A DNA stretch of 51,881 bases from Ruegeria sp. YS9 (lineage in GTDB: Bacteria > Pseudomonadota > Alphaproteobacteria > Rhodobacterales > Rhodobacteraceae). Of this stretch, positions 1 to 8,445 are shown in pieces. The translations under genes and the position numbers were made by a program. Where the stretch lies: assembly GCF_024628725.1 (NCBI RefSeq), contig NZ_CP102413.1, positions 1-51,881 of the forward strand, written 5' to 3'. The notes beneath the pieces are model-generated. The model had not been told where the DNA came from. It saw nothing but the letters and a program-made list of their open reading frames with translations, and searched no databases. Each line of letters opens with the position of its first letter. The stretch's first letter is position 1.

Positions 1-157
1 GTTCCCTTCATGGGAAATGGTCGAAGCGAAGTTCTTGGAAGCATATGCCCGACTGGATCGGTGGGGTGCGACGGAACGGACAGAAGAATACCGCGATCTT
101 GCAAACGAACATCGCAAGGTAGCGAAGCCAATTTGCGAGCAACAAGGAAACTGGTGA
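1..157 (+). CDS. Exported T4SS-cluster protein, C-terminal part (gene cut by window ends)
   Basis: Open frame from base 2 giving 51 residues and a TGA at 155-157; base 1 is the third base of a codon that begins with the last two bases of the window (AG+G, Arg). Joined to the fragment at 51634 it makes one 134-residue protein with no frame conflict. This half is charged and helical, with a lone Cys near the end (KPICEQQGNW). It ends 10 bp before virB6. I do not recognise the family. Its place between virB11 and virB6 suggests a periplasmic T4SS accessory, but the role is unknown. Confidence 0.85.
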   Translation, partial: FPSWEMVEAKFLEAYARLDRWGATERTEEYRDLANEHRKVAKPICEQQGNW

Positions 158-167
158 GGGACCATAG

Positions 168-1253
168 ATGAGTGTCGTTACATACTTCGTGGAAACAGCC
201 GAAGGCTATCTGAACACCGCCGCTGAAACTCAGTTTGGTTCTGTGGCTGCTACGGTCGGCACTCTGATCAACCTCGCCTCGATCATTTTAGTGATCATGG
301 TTTTCATCAACATGGCATACCAATATCGGTCGATGGATGGTCGAACGGCTTTCTGGCTTGCGGTCAAAATAACGCTCGTGGGTGTGTTCGCTCTCAACTG
401 GACGCAGTTCAATTCGTTCGCGACGGCCATTCTCAACGGGATCGACAGCATAGCGGGCGCGCTGGTGGCATCTGTTGGTGGTGGAACACCCGGCCCCTCT
501 GGCACCTTCGCAGAGGAATTTGACAGCCTCATAGCGTCGCTTGGGGATTATCTTAACGCGGCGGGGTCTGAGCTTAACTGGATGGCCGGTGCCATGCTCG
601 ACATTCTCGGAGTGCTTTTGCTCTCGATCCTCGGCGGGTTGGCTGCCTTCATTCTGGTTGCCTCTCGCCTGATGATCGCTCTCCTGATCGGGCTGGCCCC
701 GATCATGATTTTTTTGACGCTGTTTGAAGTCACCAAGGATTACTTCGCACGGTGGTTGTCAGCGCTTATCTCGTTTTCTCTATACCCTGTCGTCGTTGCG
801 GGCGTCTTTGCGACCATCACCGGCGTATCTAGTGCGCTCTTGGGTGAGTTAGGTGATCCCGAGGGTGCATCGAATATCGGCGCACTTATCCCCTTCTTCA
901 TGATGGTTCTGATGGCTAAGGGGTTCATTGTTGCCACACCCTTCATCGTCCGGGGAATTTCCGGCAACATCGTCATGCCAGCCCTCACCAGTGGCATGGG
1001 TGGCGCATATGCCTTCGGACGGGCATTGGGTGGCAGTCAGCAAGCGTACAACCGCCGGAGCGTTGGGACAGCAAGCGGTGCAGAAGTCGTCGCCCTGCGC
1101 ACACGTCAAGCCATCGGGCTTGGCCGTCCAAGCGAAACACCAAACCGGCAGCAGGCGGCAAATAACCCCCCTGCCCCACCTCCACAAGCAACAGGCACCG
1201 GCCAGCAAATGCAAAGAATGCAGGCGCGCTCTGATCGGCTGAAAGGCAAGTAG
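168..1253 (+). CDS. virB6: VirB6-type inner-membrane channel protein of the T4SS
   Basis: 361 residues with at least five strongly hydrophobic segments (about residues 25-50, 60-80, 140-190, 195-220, 240-265), the arrangement of the TrbL/VirB6 family. VirB6 is the polytopic inner-membrane part of the translocation channel. The start ATG at 168 has GAGGGA about 8 bases upstream. The C-terminal 80 residues are polar, rich in Gln/Pro/Ala and end in basic residues, probably cytoplasmic. It is the last structural gene of the virB operon that begins at 41.5 kb, 10 bp after the exported-protein gene. The family call rests on topology, length and context, since VirB6 proteins diverge strongly. Confidence 0.88.
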   Translation: MSVVTYFVETAEGYLNTAAETQFGSVAATVGTLINLASIILVIMVFINMAYQYRSMDGRTAFWLAVKITLVGVFALNWTQFNSFATAILNGIDSIAGALVASVGGGTPGPSGTFAEEFDSLIASLGDYLNAAGSELNWMAGAMLDILGVLLLSILGGLAAFILVASRLMIALLIGLAPIMIFLTLFEVTKDYFARWLSALISFSLYPVVVAGVFATITGVSSALLGELGDPEGASNIGALIPFFMMVLMAKGFIVATPFIVRGISGNIVMPALTSGMGGAYAFGRALGGSQQAYNRRSVGTASGAEVVALRTRQAIGLGRPSETPNRQQAANNPPAPPPQATGTGQQMQRMQARSDRLKGK

Positions 1254-1267
1254 AAGGTTTACGAGTA

Positions 1268-1630
1268 ATGACTAATTCAGTTGATCAACACGTAGGCCGC
1301 CGTATTCGTGTGCGACGCTGGTATCTCGGCTTGACCCAAACGGATTTGGCGGAAATCGCAGGCGTAAGGTTCCAGCAAATCCAGAAATACGAGACTGGAA
1401 AAGACCGTGTGAGCGCATCCCGCCTCTTTCGGATTGCCGAAGGTCTTGAAACAGAGGTTGCATTCTTCTTCGACGGGCTGGGGGATGAGACAACCCGCCC
1501 TGCGCCTCCCGAGGATCTTATCAACGTGCTTCAGGACAAAGAAGCTATCGAGCTGGTGAAGGCTTACTACAACATACCAAAAGAACTGCGCGAAAGGTTG
1601 TTCAGCCTCGCGCGAGTCCTCGCCTCTTAG
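1268..1630 (+). CDS. XRE-family (Cro/C1-type) transcriptional regulator
   Basis: 120 residues. An N-terminal HTH_3 domain spans about residues 10-65 (RRWYLGLTQTDLAEIAGVRF, then QIQKYETGKDRVSASRLFRI), the classic Cro/C1 helix-turn-helix. A short C-terminal helical region may dimerise. It lies 14 bp after virB6 and before the operon terminator, so it is probably co-transcribed with the T4SS and could feed back on it. The palindromic TTATAATATTGTC sites elsewhere on the plasmid are candidate operators for it; that link is inference. Chromosomal alphaproteobacteria carry similar small XRE proteins, so the name cannot be more specific. Confidence 0.9.
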   Translation: MTNSVDQHVGRRIRVRRWYLGLTQTDLAEIAGVRFQQIQKYETGKDRVSASRLFRIAEGLETEVAFFFDGLGDETTRPAPPEDLINVLQDKEAIELVKAYYNIPKELRERLFSLARVLAS

Positions 1631-1649
1631 TCTGTCTATGAAGAACGAG

Positions 1650-1679
1650 AAAAGGCCCGCCTTGCAGCGGGCCTTTTTT
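1650..1679. terminator. Bidirectional rho-independent terminator between virB6-xre and virD4
   Basis: A perfect 10-bp stem (AAAGGCCCGC / GCGGGCCTTT) with loop CTTGCA is flanked by T6 on the right and by A-rich sequence on the left, so it can end the rightward virB operon and the leftward virD operon that converge here. It lies 20 bp after the regulator stop and 17 bp from the virD4 stop. Confidence 0.9.
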
Positions 1680-1696
1680 GTTGGTTCGGCAGATCC

Positions 1697-3793
1697 TCAC
1701 GCCAAAGCGGAAATTTTCTCGCTCCCCTGTGCTTCCTGAGCAATTTCGGCCTCCAACTCCGCCAGCTCGCCGGTTGCGGTATCCAGGGCCGCAAGGTCAG
1801 CATCGGAGACAACCGCAGGGTCGGGTAGATCGAGCCGCTGTTGAACCGACAAATCGAACGTGCCTTGACGGTCCTCAAAGTCGCGAGTGGCCTGCACAAC
1901 AGCTTTGGCTCTGCGCTTTCGAGACGATGTTTTCACAGTGGCTCGATGAGGCTGGTTGCTGGCAAGGCCAACACTTGCATCTTTGTCAGGTGTAGCGCGT
2001 TCAGCTTTTTCAGCTACCTCCGCCCCTGCCCCACCTTCGGGCATCTGTTCGGGTTCGGTGGGTGCCGCCGCTTCACTCTCGGCCGTCTCGGCTTCTGGCG
2101 TTGCGGTATCGGCCGTCTCGGTCGCAGTCTCAGTTGTGATGGTTGTTTCCGGGAACGGTAGATCGCCGGTTTGTGCCTCGCTGATCGACTTGAAAAACGG
2201 ATCATCGAAATACTTGATCCGTTTGGCCCGGATTGGCATTTGAGCATCAACAACAATGATAATGTCATCGAGCGGCAATCGCCGCGCCTCATCCTCTGGC
2301 AAGAGTGACGTTTCTTCTGTCCGCTCGGACATGCTGCGTCCCTCGAAAGGGTTCCGCCCGATGGCCCGGGACCGAGTGACAACCCGTTTCGTTGTCTTGC
2401 CAACCGCCTTGCTCAGTTCCTCCACGGTTTTTTCATCTGATGGTGTCAGGTATAGCTTAACACCTGCGTTGCCCTGTAGAGCGCGACGGGTATTCTCACC
2501 GTAGATTTCATCCAAGGCCGGAATGGTCTGCGTGACAATAGCCAGATGGCCTTTATAGGACCGCAGCGTTTCGATGCTGTCAGTGACAATTGGCATCTTC
2601 CCAAGCCGGTTGAACTCATCGAGCATGATCATAACCGGCCACGGCTCGTCCGGACCTGGCTCTTTGTCCTGCAACGATGAAATCAAGTCAGAGAAAAACA
2701 GGCGGATCAAGGGCGCCAGTGGTTTGACCATGTTGGGTGAAACGACAAGGAAAACGGAAAACGGCTGCTTGCGGATGGTTCGGAAATCAAAGTCCGAAAC
2801 CCGCGTGGCCTTGTCGATCGCGGGGTTGCTCCATTGGTCCAATCCAGAGGTCATCAGCAAGGACACATACGAAGTCAGCGTATCGTTGTTTGTTGATGCC
2901 AGCCGCTCAAATATAAGTTTCGCCGCGCGGTTCTTAACTTCATCGCGCCGCTTCATGAACTCTTTCTGTTTATTACCACCGCTGGCGCTGATCTGGTAAA
3001 TCTCGCCCAAAGTTGGCCGGCTACGCTCGAACGCCAAAAGGCCGGCAGCGACAAACAGATCAATACCACCTTTTAAGAGGCCCTGAACACGGTCGCTGTC
3101 AGCCTGCAAAAACAGCGAAGCAAGCAACTGTAGCTCCATCTGCTGCCTATCAGGATCTTCCAGCTCCGCTATGCGCAGTAAGGGGTTGTAGCGATGGGTT
3201 CGACGGTCATGCCAGTCGGTCGGGGCAAAGCGGAAAATCTTGTCGCCCTGCGACGCTCGATGGCGCGCTGTCGCCTCGAAGTTTTCGCCCTTCACGTCCA
3301 GTACCACCGCAGAACCTTTGAAGGTCAACAGGTTCGGAATCACAAAGCCGGTTGTTTTACCTCGGCCAGTCGGCGCGACGATCAACGCATGTGGAAAAAT
3401 CTTAGAGCTGATCAGCGACTTGCTGCTCTTTGGTTTTCCCAACTTGCCCAGGATAAATCCGCTGCCGGGTTTGCTGAAAAACCCGTTCTTCCGCATATGT
3501 GCTGGTTTTTGCCATTGTGTCCTTCCGAATTTCGTCAGCGCATTGCCGGACAGCACAGCGCTCAAAAGAAGGCCAGCCAGCCCGAAGCCTCCAACAATCA
3601 AGTTGACCAGGCGAACGTCCTGTGGCCGATAAGATCGCATGTCGAGGTAGTTTTGGGCCAGCCACCAAAAATCTAGCTCGGCCCGGATGCCGTAGTCTCG
3701 GAACGTCAGAAATGCGGTCGCAACCACGTATCCGAGAACAAGCGACAGAATGGTCAGCAGGACGATTCCGACCGCAATTTTACCCTTATCCAT
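1697..3793 (-). CDS. virD4: VirD4-type coupling protein (T4CP)
   Basis: 698 residues from the preferred start. The ATG at 3793 overlaps the relaxase stop (ATGGATAA) and has AAAGGG 8 bases upstream; an ATG 11 codons earlier is possible. Two N-terminal membrane segments (about 5-27 and 60-85) precede the ATPase, with Walker A APTGRGKTTG near residue 140 and Walker B VMIMLDEFNRLGKMP near 370. VirD4 docks the relaxase-DNA complex to the VirB channel and powers export. The last ~150 residues are an acidic, Thr/Glu/Ala-rich low-complexity tail followed by a basic patch, longer than in the Ti protein. It is translationally coupled to the relaxase gene. Confidence 0.95.
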   Translation of the reverse strand: MDKGKIAVGIVLLTILSLVLGYVVATAFLTFRDYGIRAELDFWWLAQNYLDMRSYRPQDVRLVNLIVGGFGLAGLLLSAVLSGNALTKFGRTQWQKPAHMRKNGFFSKPGSGFILGKLGKPKSSKSLISSKIFPHALIVAPTGRGKTTGFVIPNLLTFKGSAVVLDVKGENFEATARHRASQGDKIFRFAPTDWHDRRTHRYNPLLRIAELEDPDRQQMELQLLASLFLQADSDRVQGLLKGGIDLFVAAGLLAFERSRPTLGEIYQISASGGNKQKEFMKRRDEVKNRAAKLIFERLASTNNDTLTSYVSLLMTSGLDQWSNPAIDKATRVSDFDFRTIRKQPFSVFLVVSPNMVKPLAPLIRLFFSDLISSLQDKEPGPDEPWPVMIMLDEFNRLGKMPIVTDSIETLRSYKGHLAIVTQTIPALDEIYGENTRRALQGNAGVKLYLTPSDEKTVEELSKAVGKTTKRVVTRSRAIGRNPFEGRSMSERTEETSLLPEDEARRLPLDDIIIVVDAQMPIRAKRIKYFDDPFFKSISEAQTGDLPFPETTITTETATETADTATPEAETAESEAAAPTEPEQMPEGGAGAEVAEKAERATPDKDASVGLASNQPHRATVKTSSRKRRAKAVVQATRDFEDRQGTFDLSVQQRLDLPDPAVVSDADLAALDTATGELAELEAEIAQEAQGSEKISALA

Positions 3794-6503
3794 GTGTCTG
3801 CCCTTTCTCGGAATTGGCGTGGACATGCTTCAACCGCTGCGCGTCATATTCTTCCTCAGCAATCTCCGAGATGACTTCGCGGGTCGCTTCGCTGTTCGCG
3901 GTTGCTTCATCGGATTGTAGATAAGCCTTGGCGGCGTAAAGACGGTCCAACCGGTTATCAATGACTTCGGAAAGCGCTTCGCTATCGCCGTTGCGCAATT
4001 CCTCAATCCGCTCGTCGCTCAGTTCGCGCTCGATCTCGCCACGGTAGATTTCGCGGCTGCGGTCGTCTGGGAATGCCGAGTTGATCTTGTCATGACGCTC
4101 ATGCTCGATAACACGGGCAATTTCTTCATTTTGAACGCCAGCACCGCGATAGTCACGCATGGTTAGTTCGAATTCCCGAACCTCGCGGTCGCTGAAACCA
4201 TCCCGGCGAAGCCCGTCACGCATTGCTGGTCCGTATCTCTCGGCTGTGTCACGCAGTAAGGCATCGGTACGCCGCTGATCTTCAACCGATAGCTGCCCGT
4301 TGTGTCTGTCGTTAGCCAAATCACGGAATGCAACCGCCATCGCGGCTCCATCCACCACGCGGTTGTCGCTGGCATCAATTCGGTTCCGCTCAACTACCAG
4401 CGGCTCAAAGCGGGTGTATTCATTTGCGCGGTCGTCAAACTGGTCTCGAACGCCACGCTCAATATCGGCAACCGTGCCTCGATCTTCTCTGGCAATTCCT
4501 TCACGCTCAGCCCGTTCAACACCAGCCTCCGTTCTGATCCGGTCAGCAACATCTTCGCGATAGTCCGCTTCTGCCGCCGCTTCGCGCTGTGCTTCTTGGA
4601 TTGCCTCTTGGTCATTGAGGCTGGTCGAAGTCGCATAGGTTTGTCCAAGACCGCGCGCCAGATGATCCGGCATGTCGGGGTAACGCTCTTTCATGTCTTT
4701 GGCGACTGCTTCGGCAACGTCATCCCGCGCATCGGCCCGCTCCATGATCTGATCAACTTCGCCGCTGATGCGGTCGGCAAGGCTCTGGTCCACGATCCGC
4801 TCTCTAAAGGGTTCGTCAGAATACAGCATAGCCGGTGAACCGACGATTTCAGGCCGGTCTCGCAGATAGTCTTGTTGCTCGGAAGCAATCCGGTCACGGG
4901 CAAGCGCCTCAATCTCGCCACGCTCAACCATCCCCTGCACGCGGTCAAAGCGCGTATCGAAATCTTCGGTTTCCGCCCGCTCAGTCATCAGCTCGTCGCG
5001 GATACGATTGCTCATCCGGTCAACACTGGATTGGTCAATATGTGCGGAAACACGCTCCGTTGATTCAATGTCTTCAACAACCCCATCGTCATGAAGAACT
5101 TCGGCGCGTTCCAAAGTTTGCCCCAACTGGACATGAACTTGGTCCAGTTTCGCAGCAGCCGCTTCAAGGTCTTCCTTCCTTTCGAGGTTTAATCCGTCGG
5201 TCTTTGCGATCTTGGACAGATCATCAGCCATCCAACGCTGTTCTAACCACGCATTACTGGCCCCCTGCTCTACCCGCGCGATTACGGCAGCAGACGAAAT
5301 TCCAGTACCACGCAAGGCAGTTTCGATCTGTGCGCGTGTCTCCGGCTCCTTCATAGCGGAAACAGCATCCTTGTTTATGTTCGTCTCGGAATAGACGCCG
5401 GTATCAGATGCGGCATCGTTCAGCGTAGCCGAACGGACGCCAACAGGCTGCATATGAGCGACGTTGCGATAAATCGCGTCCAACTGCTTTTCGTACTTTG
5501 CTTTCATCGCATCCGGTGCATCACGCACAAACTGCTCCACTCTCTCTGCGCGGTCTGCAAATCGGCTTCTCAGGTCGTCAAAGGATTCTTGGGTGGCCAT
5601 GTAAACGTCTCCATTCTGATCAAGTTGCCCGCCCTGCCCCAACAGTTCGCTGGCAAGGGTCAAGGCGTTGGAAATGTCTTCCCGGTTCTCAGCCGACGCC
5701 TCTGCGGCCAATGAGCGGTAAATGCTGGACGTGGTTGCGATTTCCGCCAATGCGCGGTCCAGGTCACGTCCGACCCTTTCACGCGCGACGGGTTCGCGGC
5801 CTTCTTCCTTGGCCGCGTAGACTTCTTTTGTTCTGGGTGCATATGTCAGGACACCACGATCAATGCGCCGCGTCGCTTCAAGGCGAACTCCAACCTTTTC
5901 CGCTTCTTCGACCATCGCGATCCGGAAGTCGTCATAGTTGAAGTGGTGATCACGCCCGAGATAGAAATATTCGCCCTCTTGAGAACGCCGGTTCAGCACG
6001 ACATGAGCATGAGGGTGCGCCCTGTCTTCGTGAACCGCGATCAGATAATCAAAGTTCCTCTCGTCGTTCGCAAAGAAGCGCTCCGCCACCGCCGACGCAA
6101 TGTCGCGCACGTCAGCTCCCCTTGTTCCAACCGGAAAGGACATAAGCATGTGGGTTGTGTGCCCCATCTTGGGGCGGAACCCTTCGTCCCAACGGCTCGA
6201 AAAACGCTCAACAACGGATTTGATTTCATCAGCATTCAACTGCTTTTTTCCGTCGAGTACACCGCGGCTATCTACGATATGCGTTGACTTCGATGTGAGG
6301 TATTCAAGCTGATTTGAAAGCTGTCCTTTTGTGTGCGTACCACCCGACCGAATTGCCTTGAAAACTGCCGCCCGATGCCCCTTTGCAGCCCTGGTCATCT
6401 GCTTACGTTTTTCGCCCAGACCTTGCGTAGAACCACGAACTCGGCTCCATCCTTCACGGAAAATCTCGCCGGTTACGGCGGTGACTGCATCACTCTTCGC
6501 CAT
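3786..6503 (-). CDS. virD2: VirD2-like relaxase
   Basis: 905 residues. The first ~230 form the relaxase domain: a GGTHTKGQLSNQLEYLTSK segment with a candidate catalytic Tyr (about Y68), and the metal-binding His cluster AHPHAHVVLNR (H163, H165, H167). The remaining ~650 residues are highly charged, Asp/Arg/Glu-rich and helical, with no helicase motifs; such tails usually bind DNA or carry export signals. The enzyme nicks oriT, stays on the 5' end and pilots the strand through the T4SS. The gene overlaps the VirD1/MobC-like gene upstream by 14 bp and virD4 downstream by 8 bp, so the three are coupled. It is much larger than Ti VirD2 (~450 residues). Confidence 0.93.
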   Translation of the reverse strand: MAKSDAVTAVTGEIFREGWSRVRGSTQGLGEKRKQMTRAAKGHRAAVFKAIRSGGTHTKGQLSNQLEYLTSKSTHIVDSRGVLDGKKQLNADEIKSVVERFSSRWDEGFRPKMGHTTHMLMSFPVGTRGADVRDIASAVAERFFANDERNFDYLIAVHEDRAHPHAHVVLNRRSQEGEYFYLGRDHHFNYDDFRIAMVEEAEKVGVRLEATRRIDRGVLTYAPRTKEVYAAKEEGREPVARERVGRDLDRALAEIATTSSIYRSLAAEASAENREDISNALTLASELLGQGGQLDQNGDVYMATQESFDDLRSRFADRAERVEQFVRDAPDAMKAKYEKQLDAIYRNVAHMQPVGVRSATLNDAASDTGVYSETNINKDAVSAMKEPETRAQIETALRGTGISSAAVIARVEQGASNAWLEQRWMADDLSKIAKTDGLNLERKEDLEAAAAKLDQVHVQLGQTLERAEVLHDDGVVEDIESTERVSAHIDQSSVDRMSNRIRDELMTERAETEDFDTRFDRVQGMVERGEIEALARDRIASEQQDYLRDRPEIVGSPAMLYSDEPFRERIVDQSLADRISGEVDQIMERADARDDVAEAVAKDMKERYPDMPDHLARGLGQTYATSTSLNDQEAIQEAQREAAAEADYREDVADRIRTEAGVERAEREGIAREDRGTVADIERGVRDQFDDRANEYTRFEPLVVERNRIDASDNRVVDGAAMAVAFRDLANDRHNGQLSVEDQRRTDALLRDTAERYGPAMRDGLRRDGFSDREVREFELTMRDYRGAGVQNEEIARVIEHERHDKINSAFPDDRSREIYRGEIERELSDERIEELRNGDSEALSEVIDNRLDRLYAAKAYLQSDEATANSEATREVISEIAEEEYDAQRLKHVHANSEKGQTHG

Positions 6504-7065
6504 CGGCCAGCTCCTTCAACGCATCGTTGATCAGCAAGGTTATGGCGCTTGTTCGCCGCCTAACCAGAAGATCCACTTGATCCGCAAAGTCCAAAACGAA
6601 CCCCGCGAGACTGCGCATCTGTGACAAACTCGCCTGCCCAAATGGCGGTTTTATCCCCTTGTTGTTCGCCTCGTTCATCCGTTTCGCGATTTGAGTGACG
6701 TTGTTCCCGACCCGATTCAGCGATGCTCGAAACCCCCTAAGTTCGTCGGCCAGGTACTCATCAGGCTGAAAAACACCGTTCGCAGAAAGGATGAGACGCC
6801 TAAGTGCTACCGTCCGGTTGGGGATGCCGTGACGCGACAAAACAGCATCGAAGGCCCGCACTTCCTCTGGTGTCAGAGCAACAGTGATTGATGCTGTTCG
6901 TATGCCGCTATCGCGCTTTCGCATCTTTTCGCGACGGACAGTGTACTGGATCGTCCTCGGCGTCACATGAAAACGCTTCGCAAGCTCCTGACTTGAAACG
7001 CCTTTTCGCGTTTCTCGGACGATTTCCAATCGCTCCAAGTCAGTTAAGCGGCGGCGTTCAGCCAT
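6490..7065 (-). CDS. VirD1/MobC-like relaxosome accessory protein with N-terminal HTH
   Basis: 191 residues. The N-terminal ~45 residues form a helix-turn-helix (LTDLERLEIVRETRKGVSSQ then ELAKRFHVTPRTIQYTVRRE). The centre contains NRVGNNVTQIAKRMNEAN (about residues 112-130), the signature of MobC/VirD1-type nickase accessory proteins. It should bind oriT and help the relaxase open the duplex, and its position just beside oriT suggests autoregulation. A GGGAG Shine-Dalgarno lies 11 bases before the ATG. The proposed nick sequence lies only 25 bp upstream of the start codon, so promoter and nick region overlap. Confidence 0.88.
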   Translation of the reverse strand: MAERRRLTDLERLEIVRETRKGVSSQELAKRFHVTPRTIQYTVRREKMRKRDSGIRTASITVALTPEEVRAFDAVLSRHGIPNRTVALRRLILSANGVFQPDEYLADELRGFRASLNRVGNNVTQIAKRMNEANNKGIKPPFGQASLSQMRSLAGFVLDFADQVDLLVRRRTSAITLLINDALKELADGEE

Positions 7066-7080
7066 GCGAACAAAGTCTCC

Positions 7081-7163
7081 CTATTTCCTGCCAACTTCAT
7101 ACAATCACTCAGGTTTTGACGCAATTATAAAAGTGTGTCACACACTATAATATTGTCAAAACC
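7081..7163 (+). other. oriT: Candidate oriT: nick-like sequence plus large dyad
   Basis: CTATTTCCTG|CCAAC (7081-7095) resembles the cleaved strand of Ti borders (CAATATATCCTG|CCA) and the RK2 nic region (TATCCTG|CCC). The predicted cut falls between 7090 and 7091 on the plus strand. Twenty bases on is a nested dyad: outer arms GGTTTTGAC (7112-7120) and GTCAAAACC (7155-7163), inner arms AGTGTGT/ACACACT (7132-7146) around one C, and AT-rich middles carrying the TATAATATTGTC motif. It sits between the divergent virD and virC genes, as expected for a relaxosome target. From 7164 to 7448 I see no gene. Confidence 0.7.
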
Positions 7164-7448
7164 GTAAAGAGTGAATTGTATTCCGCTGCAAACCGAACCC
7201 TCTGGGTGAGGTTGTCGAGCCAAAGGCGAGACCGGCCCAAAGCCGAAGGCGACGGCCCACATCAAAAAAATTGGCCGCTGAGCGGCCTCAATTTACTTTC
7301 CGCCCCCTACCCCCGCCAAAGCGCGGTACGGGCGTTTCTCGCGGCTCTCAGCGGCTCACAAGCGATTTTAAGCCCCTCCCCTACCCGGTCACTCCGCCAA
7401 TTCTTCGCGCGTAAGGCTGATTTGAGACCGATTGACCGTACATTTCGG

Positions 7449-7728
7449 AACAAGCAACAGGGACCACGGCACACGGTACACGGCACAGGGTACACGGCGC
7501 AGGTAACACGGCACACGGCACAGGGAACACGGGACCGGGAACAAGGCAGCGTGAACAGGCAACACGGCACAGGGAACCAGCAACAAGCACCACGGGACAG
7601 GGAACACGGCCTAGTGAACACGGCACAGGGAACAAAGACCACGGCACACGGTACAAGGAACACTTGACAGGTAACACGGCACACGGCACAAGGAACAGGA
7701 AGCAGGTAACAAAGAACAAGGAACAGGC
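7449..7728 (+). repeat. Array of 40 tandem degenerate heptamers abutting virC1
   Basis: 280 bp divides into exactly 40 heptamers with no insertion or deletion. Consensus is AACACGG / CACAGGG (minus strand CCGTGTT), with the central ACA most constrained. Common units are AACACGG, CACACGG, CACAGGG, AACAAGG and ACCACGG. The last unit ends 3 bp before the virC1 ATG, and its AAGGAACA-type units supply the Shine-Dalgarno. Open frames across it on both strands are a by-product of the 7-bp period. Position next to virC1-virC2 and oriT suggests a VirC1/VirC2-binding enhancer akin to the Ti overdrive (inference). Confidence 0.9.
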
Positions 7729-7731
7729 AAC

Positions 7732-8442
7732 ATGCCCAATGAGGATATGAAAGTCATTTCGGTAATGACCCGAAAAGGTGGTGCCGGAAAAACGACGCTG
7801 ACTAGAGCGCTCATCAGTGCGGCTATGGCGCGAGGAAAACGCTGCCTTGTGTTCGATGCTGACCCGCAACAGGCGCTCGCACGTTGGGCGACCAAGCTCA
7901 AGATTGACGACCCTCTTTTCAAGATCGAGCCGCTGACCAAAGCGAGTGAGTTGGAAGAGAAGGCGGAGGAAGCCTATGAGAACGACACGGCAGATTTTGT
8001 GTTCGTAGACACGATTGGCGCAGCCGGTGCCTGGGCCGATGATCTGGCATCGGAAAGCGACGCCATTGTTGTTCCCATGATGTTGAGCGATGACGATCTG
8101 GAGATTACGACCGATACATTCAACTGGTATGTTGGGCTGCGTGAACGCGCGGATGATCCGGAGGCGTTGCCAACCTTCCACGTTTTATTCTCGGCAGTGC
8201 CGCCGAAGCAAAGCAAGGCAGAAACTAAAGTCGAACATAAAGCCCTTCGGGATTTCCCGGTCATGGATGACTATTTCATGGCCCGCAAACAACACAAAGA
8301 CGCCGCAGCAGAAGGGTTCATACACTCAATTGCCAAAGAGCGCCGCGACAGCAAAAACCCACTGATGCGGGTTCACGCCAAGCACTTTGAAGAGGCACTT
8401 GAAGAAGCATCCTCCATTCTCGACGCGCTGGTAGGGGGGTAA
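7732..8442 (+). CDS. virC1: VirC1-like ParA-family ATPase
   Basis: 236 residues with a deviant Walker A motif (RKGGAGKTTLTRA, residues 14-26), the ParA-type VFDADPQQALARW segment (about 40-52) and FVFVDTIGAAG as Walker B. Length and the paired downstream gene match Agrobacterium VirC1 (231 residues) rather than a segregation ParA. VirC1 recruits relaxosomes to the cell pole and to VirD4 and boosts T-strand formation. The ATG at 7732 has AAGGAA 9 bases upstream, inside the heptamer array; ATG 7747 is an alternative closer to VirC1 in length. virC2 follows after 3 bp. A role in plasmid partition is not excluded. Confidence 0.85.
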   Translation: MPNEDMKVISVMTRKGGAGKTTLTRALISAAMARGKRCLVFDADPQQALARWATKLKIDDPLFKIEPLTKASELEEKAEEAYENDTADFVFVDTIGAAGAWADDLASESDAIVVPMMLSDDDLEITTDTFNWYVGLRERADDPEALPTFHVLFSAVPPKQSKAETKVEHKALRDFPVMDDYFMARKQHKDAAAEGFIHSIAKERRDSKNPLMRVHAKHFEEALEEASSILDALVGG

Positions 8443-8445
8443 CAG

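Noticed and set aside
7164..7448. A gene between the oriT dyad and the heptamer array
   Set aside because: Only short frames without ribosome-binding sites; the sequence has small GC hairpins (for example GGCCGCTGAGCGGCC near 7273) and no coding pattern.
7449..7728. CRISPR array
   Set aside because: Units are 7 bp with no spacers, and no cas genes are present.
7381..8181. Long open frames on both strands across the heptamer array
   Set aside because: A stop-free 7-bp repeat gives open frames in several phases. The products are monotonous, overlap virC1 and lack ribosome-binding sites.
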